64,000 nucleotides of DNA from an uncultured Blautia sp. (GTDB lineage Bacteria > Bacillota > Clostridia > Lachnospirales > Lachnospiraceae): positions 27,850 through 91,849 of the forward strand of contig NZ_CAKRNY010000010.1 of NCBI RefSeq assembly GCF_934371575.1, written 5' to 3'. How positions within the stretch are numbered: the first letter of the stretch is position 1; each line of letters begins with the position of its first letter. The notes under the pieces were generated by a model. It saw nothing but the letters and a program-made list of their open reading frames with translations, did not search any database and was not told where the DNA came from. This document shows positions 59,334 to 64,000 of this stretch, in pieces. A program made the translations under genes and the position numbers.

Positions 59334-60503
59334 TCAACTGTCCTTTTTCACAATTTTCCCATGATAAAGAACCGTACAAATAAGAACCGTCAACGGAACT
59401 GAGAGCACAATTCCGAAGCTTCCGGCCAGTCCTTGCATAATGGCAATTCCAATATTATTGGAGTTAATGATCTGCTGGTAAGGAAGATCGTAAGCATAAT
59501 CCAGGAGCAGCATGCTTACACTGCTTCCTGCAAAAGCCAGAATCAGAGTATTGCTGTCTGTACCCATCATGTCACGGGCTACATGCATTCCGGCTTTGAA
59601 CAGGTCGGTGCGGCTCATGGCCAGGTTTTGATTATAGATTTCGTACATGGAGCTGCAGACAGACATTGCCACATCCATCACGGCGCCCAGACAGGAAATA
59701 AGAAGTCCTGAGAAAAGGAGACCGCCCACCTGGATTCCATTTGTGTTCCATAAGGTCATCAGCGTCTCAATATCGGAAACATTGTAGCCTGTGATTCCGG
59801 ATGCCATACTGAAAAGCCAGGCGGAAATTCCGGCGATCACTACACCAGCCACAGTTCCTGCCGTGGCTGCTACGGTTTTCCTGGTGGCTCCGCCGATCAT
59901 GTACATCGTCACCAAAGTGGTGATAAAGCACACAAACACCGCTGACCCGAAAGGTGAAATATTTCGGTAAATCATAGGCAGGTAAACGAAAATCACACAG
60001 AAAAAGGTAAACACAAGTCCGATACATCCTTTTATACCCTGGCGTCCGCCTATAGCGCACAGTGCCAGGAGATAAAGTGCTGCAAAAATGTAGATCACCC
60101 ATTCCCGGTCCTGGGTGTACACACTGGCGATGGTGGTATTTCCTGCCACACTTTGCATCACGATCACTTTCATTCCAACTTTACATGTAGCGCCGAACAG
60201 GTAACCGGAGCTGCTGGTTATTTCAAGTTCCTCTCCTTTTCGGACACCGGTCAGCATACGCACACGAACCTTTTGCTCTCCCACACGGGTTCCGTTGTCC
60301 TCCAGATTATCCTGAAGAATTTCTGTCACTTCTGCTTTTTCAAAGGTCTGCCCTGTACGAACAACCAGTTCTGTTTTGTCCACCTGGTTCAGTTGGTAAA
60401 CAAAAACTCCAAATAATACAATTATTACGCCTAAGATACAGCGCCAGACTGCTTTTTTGGAAAAGCGAAGTCCGGCGTTGTTTTTATTTTGCATCTGATT
60501 CAT
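59334..60503 (-). CDS. YibE/F family membrane protein
   Basis: A 389-residue polytopic protein: one N-terminal helix (about 17-35), a periplasm-type domain with RTGQTFEKAEVTEILQDN and VRVRMLTGVRKGEELEI, then about seven helices with MIGGATRKTVAATAGTVAGVV. The YibE/F family is unassigned; some are near transporters. The frame is open upstream, but ATG 60503 follows GGAG and avoids overlapping the phosphatase gene. It is 13 nt downstream of that gene and probably cotranscribed. Confidence 0.88.
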   Translation of the reverse strand: MNQMQNKNNAGLRFSKKAVWRCILGVIIVLFGVFVYQLNQVDKTELVVRTGQTFEKAEVTEILQDNLEDNGTRVGEQKVRVRMLTGVRKGEELEITSSSGYLFGATCKVGMKVIVMQSVAGNTTIASVYTQDREWVIYIFAALYLLALCAIGGRQGIKGCIGLVFTFFCVIFVYLPMIYRNISPFGSAVFVCFITTLVTMYMIGGATRKTVAATAGTVAGVVIAGISAWLFSMASGITGYNVSDIETLMTLWNTNGIQVGGLLFSGLLISCLGAVMDVAMSVCSSMYEIYNQNLAMSRTDLFKAGMHVARDMMGTDSNTLILAFAGSSVSMLLLDYAYDLPYQQIINSNNIGIAIMQGLAGSFGIVLSVPLTVLICTVLYHGKIVKKDS

Positions 60504-60516
60504 TTTTGCTCCAAAT

Positions 60517-62079
60517 TTATTTCGCAGTTTTCTCAATTGTAAAGGTATCATCAATTGCCTCTACACTTCCGTCATCTGTGATCTGATAAGTATCAATGGT
60601 AAATTTCTCTGCATCCATTGTGATAATGGAATAGCTTGGAAGCCAGTTCTGGCTGCGGGCTGCAATGTAATCCTGCTGTGTGGAAACAAGCTCATAGTAT
60701 TTGGAACCGGAAGCAGAGTTTGCAGTCATGTAAAGAGTTCCCTGTGGATCTGTTACGGTATTTCCGTCTACATCTTCAATGGTGTAGCACTGGTTGTCCT
60801 CTTTGAATGCGTCAAGTGCAGCCTTCGCTTCCTCGTCGCCGTCCTCCGGATTTAAAGTGATCTGCTCGCCAGTCTCAACATTTGCAGCGTGATCCCAGTC
60901 ATAATCAGTTCCATCTGCATTTAACTGGAACTCATAGCTCTGGTGAGTCTGTCCGTCACCATAGAGAAGTTTGGAACGGCTGTATGTATGGTCATGTCCC
61001 TGAAGTACTACATCAATGTCATTTGCATCAAATACAGGAGTCAGCTGTGTACGAAGGATCATTCCGTCTGTGTCAGAATGGTCAAGTCCTGATCCGTAAA
61101 TATCCTGATGGATGGTTACAATACGCCATTTTGCATCCGGATAAGCCTTTACAGCCTCTTCAATGGTGTTCTGATGCTCTGCAACATTGTAATTGTTGGT
61201 ATTCAGAACAATGAAAAGTCCCTCACCATAGCTGTAATAATAGTCTCCGCCAGCTGCTGTTTTTCCATTTTCTGTGTTGTTCGGGTTATTGAAATGATAT
61301 GCGTAGTCTGGATTCAGGGAATCATGGTTTCCAATGGTAGTTGCTACCGGAAGGCTTGCAAGTGCATCTGCGCTAAGATAAGAAGCATACTCTTCCTCTT
61401 TTGCAGCACCGGTTTTGTTTACCTGGTCACCGGCAGAGATTACAAAGTTTACGTCCGGGTTTTCTGCAAGTGCAGTATTTAAGGTACGATTCCAGGAAAA
61501 TCCGTCATTTCTGGCTGCTGTGTTTGCTGCCCCATCATCTGGAACCAGTTCAGCACCATCCTGTGTCTGACCTTTGGAAGCGCCTACCTGCGGGTCACCA
61601 ACATAGATCATTTTTACTGTATCAGTGCCCTTTGTTGTATATTCAACAGGCTCGCTCTGCTCACCATTTTTCTCAACTGTGTAGTAATATGTGGTGTTTG
61701 GCTCAAGACCTGTAACGGTTACATGATTGTATTCATATGCTTTATCGCCGGTAAGATCCTGGTCCACATCTCCAGCCTCGCCCTCGAAGGTATCCAGATT
61801 CTCTTTGTCTGTTCCAAAATGAACAACCGGTGTAGCAGCTGCATCTGTTTTTTCACTGTACCATGCAAAGTTCAGTTCAGTGTCATCTTTTCCTGGGGTA
61901 AGAGAAACCTTAGTAAAATCCGTGGCAGTTGCATCCCAGTTTGCCACCCATTCGTCCCAGCCATTTTCAGCGCCAACTACACTGCTGTCGGTATAATGTT
62001 CAGTAGCACCAAAGGCTGTGGAACAAACAGTTGTCATTGCAAAAACAGTTAAAATTGCGGCGATATATTTTCTTTTCAT
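60517..62079 (-). CDS. Secreted purple-acid-phosphatase-like metallophosphoesterase
   Basis: A 520-residue exported enzyme. Signal peptide about 1-25 (ends STAFGATEH); N-terminal fibronectin-III-like domain (about 45-150, VSLTPGKDDTELNFAW, VTGLEPNTTYYYTVEKNGE); calcineurin-like domain with metal ligands VGDPQVG, SAGDQVN, TIGNHDS, TIHQDIYG and LQGHDHTYSRS. No LPXTG or membrane anchor at the C-terminus, so it is probably released. Likely a phosphomonoesterase or phosphodiesterase for phosphate scavenging. Confidence 0.92.
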   Translation of the reverse strand: MKRKYIAAILTVFAMTTVCSTAFGATEHYTDSSVVGAENGWDEWVANWDATATDFTKVSLTPGKDDTELNFAWYSEKTDAAATPVVHFGTDKENLDTFEGEAGDVDQDLTGDKAYEYNHVTVTGLEPNTTYYYTVEKNGEQSEPVEYTTKGTDTVKMIYVGDPQVGASKGQTQDGAELVPDDGAANTAARNDGFSWNRTLNTALAENPDVNFVISAGDQVNKTGAAKEEEYASYLSADALASLPVATTIGNHDSLNPDYAYHFNNPNNTENGKTAAGGDYYYSYGEGLFIVLNTNNYNVAEHQNTIEEAVKAYPDAKWRIVTIHQDIYGSGLDHSDTDGMILRTQLTPVFDANDIDVVLQGHDHTYSRSKLLYGDGQTHQSYEFQLNADGTDYDWDHAANVETGEQITLNPEDGDEEAKAALDAFKEDNQCYTIEDVDGNTVTDPQGTLYMTANSASGSKYYELVSTQQDYIAARSQNWLPSYSIITMDAEKFTIDTYQITDDGSVEAIDDTFTIEKTAK

Positions 62080-62088
62080 AATAATAAA

Positions 62089-62186
62089 ATACTCCTTTCA
62101 GATGTAGGAAGGAAACTTGCGGGCCCTTATTTCCTTGTCCGAAAGGAGTATAACATTCTAATTTTCAGAAAACAATAGTGTTTTCT
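62089..62186 (-). promoter_or_regulatory. Palindrome-rich control region of the phosphatase gene
   Basis: TTGTTT (62170-62175), 17-nt spacer and TATACT (62147-62152) form a promoter. The 20-bp palindrome AGAAAACAATAGTGTTTTCT (62167-62186) overlaps its -35. A second inverted repeat, ATACTCCTTTC/GAAAGGAGTAT (62089-62099 and 62141-62151), places the Shine-Dalgarno in one arm and the -10 in the other; a 7-bp stem AAGGAAA/TTTCCTT (62109-62115, 62130-62136) is nested in it. Confidence 0.6.
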
Positions 62187-62314
62187 GTCTTTTGACGCAT
62201 ATTTAACAGTATTATCACATGTGCATTCTGTTCTTTTTTTAATTCTTTACACAGTTTACATTGTTTTTACAGTTTATACTTTTATTTGGATTTAGCACGT
62301 GTTTCAAAAAGGTT

Positions 62315-63601
62315 CTAATCCACTTTTTTCGCTTTCGGATATACCTGTGCCATCCGTCCATCATCAAAGTGTTCGTCCACCCAGCTTTCAAAACCATTTG
62401 CCGCTTCCATGCCATTACTTCTGGCGTTATAACGCGCCAGTGCAGCGCTGGATACAATTCCGTCTGCAAGCATAAATACGATCAGAAGCCAGGTAATGAT
62501 TTTTCCAATTTTTACCGGAACCCTCTCGATCATTCTGGAAACAGGCGGATAGAATATTTTAAACCATGCCACAGCTGCAAATCCCCAGAAGAAACAGTAC
62601 AGAAGATTAATTCTTCCACCAAGGTTAAACGGGATATCGCTGTAATCCCAGAATACAGTTCCAAACACGATTTCTGTGAAAACACTGCAGATATATTCAT
62701 AGGCACCGCCAAGAAATGTACCCATCCAGAAAAGGAACTGCTGAGAGCGGTTTCTGTATTTATAAAGAAGGGCTGTAACCGCTGCAATGGCAAGTCCCCA
62801 CACAATACTGAAATCTCCCCATACCACACTGCTGCGGCTCATCCAATATCCGGCTGTGATCCTGCAGAAAATAGTCTCTGTAATGTCTCCAAGAAATGCG
62901 CCGATAAAAAACAGCAGCACGATTTTATAAAAGCTGCAGCCATAGGCAAAAATCTCCGGGTGCGCCTCTTCCTTCTCCGTGTGCTGCTTCTGAGGATAGG
63001 CTTTGTTAATTCGGCGATTTACAACATCATCAATTTTTGCCCCAAGCTTCTTTGTTACAGAGTCAATATCCCGGTCAGCAGCGATCCATCTTTCAGGATT
63101 CTTGCTGTGTCCAAAAAGAATGGTCAGTGTTGCAATGGCATCCACTGCAAGGAAGCCCAGAAGAACCAGTATGATAATTCTGCTTATAAGACCTGGAAGC
63201 ATGCCATATAAGGACATACAAAGCCCGTTTCCAATTTTGATCACAAATACGCCAAGAAGACCCCAGACACAGGAGGTTGGAACACTGACATATCCATCCA
63301 GATTCCACTTGATCTTCCGGTAATCCCACCATCTTTCGTGGTACCACATTTCAATTAAATGTCCGGCGATCCACTCAAGCAGGGAGGCTACAATGGCACA
63401 GCCAAGAAATAGCCAGATGCCGGTCAGTTCTCTTGTAAATGCGGTAATGAAAAATCCGCCAAATCCATAGATCAGACAGAATGGGCCATTGATAATACCT
63501 CTGTTTGCAAATTTTTTCTGTTTCAGGGAAGCAAGAACTGTCTCAAGAACCCATCCTGCAAAGGAATAGATGAGAAACAGCCAAAGTAATTTCCAGATCA
63601 T
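62315..63601 (-). CDS. CmpB/type-IV ABC-transporter-like membrane protein (PF06541 type)
   Basis: A 428-residue polytopic protein of two similar halves. Each half has a GW..ET or GDI.ET motif in an early helix: FAGWVLETVLASLKQKKFANRG followed by NGPFCLIYGFGG in the first, and FLGDITETIFCRITAGYW followed by WGDFSIVWG in the second. The family is described as putative ABC transporter permease, but no ATPase is nearby. GAGGAG eight bases before the second ATG decides the start at 63601. Function unknown. Confidence 0.85.
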   Translation of the reverse strand: MIWKLLWLFLIYSFAGWVLETVLASLKQKKFANRGIINGPFCLIYGFGGFFITAFTRELTGIWLFLGCAIVASLLEWIAGHLIEMWYHERWWDYRKIKWNLDGYVSVPTSCVWGLLGVFVIKIGNGLCMSLYGMLPGLISRIIILVLLGFLAVDAIATLTILFGHSKNPERWIAADRDIDSVTKKLGAKIDDVVNRRINKAYPQKQHTEKEEAHPEIFAYGCSFYKIVLLFFIGAFLGDITETIFCRITAGYWMSRSSVVWGDFSIVWGLAIAAVTALLYKYRNRSQQFLFWMGTFLGGAYEYICSVFTEIVFGTVFWDYSDIPFNLGGRINLLYCFFWGFAAVAWFKIFYPPVSRMIERVPVKIGKIITWLLIVFMLADGIVSSAALARYNARSNGMEAANGFESWVDEHFDDGRMAQVYPKAKKVD

Positions 63602-63684
63602 ATGCATGTCTCCTCTTTTGTTTGTCGAAATATAAAAGCCTTCCGGGAAAACCCGATTAAAACATCATAGCACATTACCCCTAA

Positions 63685-63762
63685 GAAAAAAAGCCTGTAT
63701 TCCAGCTGCTGGTTCTCATAAAATTTACATTCCATACCAACAGTCTGAAAATACAGGCTTTT
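63685..63762 (-). terminator. Terminator of the Rnf operon
   Basis: AAAAGCCTGTATT/AATACAGGCTTTT 13-bp stem with arms about 63689-63701 and 63750-63762; the loop has its own CTGTTGG/CCAGCAG pairing. A T run continues on the minus strand into 63685. It follows the rnfB stop by 10 nt. Confidence 0.85.
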
Positions 63763-63772
63763 CATTTTTATT

Positions 63773-64000
63773 TTATGCCTCCCGGATAACCCCTCTCGGA
63801 CAAGCTTCCTTGCAGGCTCCGCATCCTGTACACTTCTCATAGTCAATATGTGCACAGAAATCTTCAACGGTAATCGCACCGTTTGGACATGTTTTTTCGC
63901 ACTTCTTACAGCCGATACAGCCTATCTCACAGGCGGCCATGACCTGTTTGCCCTTGTCATGAGAACTGCAATCCACAGCCACTTTCTGATCGTACGGAAT
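63773..64000 (-). CDS. rnfB: Electron transport complex RnfB, C-terminal end (cut by window edge)
   Basis: The last 75 residues are visible: IPYDQKVAVDCSSHDKGKQV, then two 4Fe-4S clusters in CIGCKKCEKTCPNGAI and CTGCGACKEACPRGV. The VDCSSHDKG stretch before the ferredoxin-like clusters is typical of RnfB, the entry subunit of the ferredoxin:NAD oxidoreductase that pumps sodium or protons in anaerobes. A terminator after it suggests it is the last gene of an rnf operon outside the window. Another polyferredoxin is less likely. Confidence 0.85.
   Translation of the reverse strand: MPYDQKVAVDCSSHDKGKQVMAACEIGCIGCKKCEKTCPNGAITVEDFCAHIDYEKCTGCGACKEACPRGVIREA

Overview
The window looks like chromosomal DNA of a low-to-medium GC Firmicute of the Lachnospiraceae, probably close to Blautia. 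The evidence is the strong AGGAGG-type ribosome binding sites, the TTGACA/TATAAT promoters, the Clostridia-type gene sets (GerW plus DUF2953, YloU/YloV, ZapA/U32 peptidase/FtsW/PBP) and the anaerobic enzymes NrdD/NrdG and RnfB. Genus is inferred from gene content only.

Layout. 1-5.6 kb is a minus-strand polyamine operon (speA, speE, speB, carboxynorspermidine dehydrogenase, nspC) behind a roughly 390-nt structured leader or ncRNA with its own promoter and terminator. 5.6-9.2 kb holds a MATE exporter and a CHASE-type hybrid histidine kinase. 9.2-16.8 kb holds a GH112 galacto-N-biose/lacto-N-biose phosphorylase, a small lipoprotein/membrane-protein operon, and a sugar ABC transporter (binding protein and two permeases, no ATPase). 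17-19.8 kb is nrdDG with a tandem pair of NrdR boxes. 19.8-24.3 kb holds a 5'-3' exonuclease, a BlaR1-like M56 peptidase and a second MATE exporter. 24.3-30.7 kb is a signalling cluster: a 1210-residue hybrid kinase with a degenerate HD-GYP domain and two GGDEF proteins. 30.7-45.9 kb is housekeeping: miaB, recG, yloV/yloU, rpmB, a gerW operon, a Nudix hydrolase, and a PBP/FtsW/U32/ZapA cell-division run.

At 46.0-57.4 kb an approximately 11.3-kb integrated element separates zapA from ruvB. It encodes a tyrosine integrase, a cI-like repressor, an excisionase-like protein, a RepA-type AAA ATPase beside an iteron-rich origin-like region, its own sigma factor, a HIRAN protein, a Uma2 protein, a Rha antirepressor broken by one stop codon, and a candidate antisense RNA. 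Both ends carry a 10-bp core repeat and 12-bp-spaced TTTTACCCCA repeats that look like integrase arm sites. I see no capsid, tail, relaxase or conjugation genes, so a phage satellite or a small integrative element fits best. From 57.4 kb the chromosome resumes with ruvB and ruvA, a YibE/F protein, a secreted purple-acid-phosphatase-like enzyme, a CmpB-type membrane protein and the end of rnfB.

The most unusual items are the origin-like repeat field, the palindrome array and the promoter-terminator small RNA of the element, the structured RNA ahead of speA, and the degenerate HD-GYP/hybrid-kinase/GGDEF pair.
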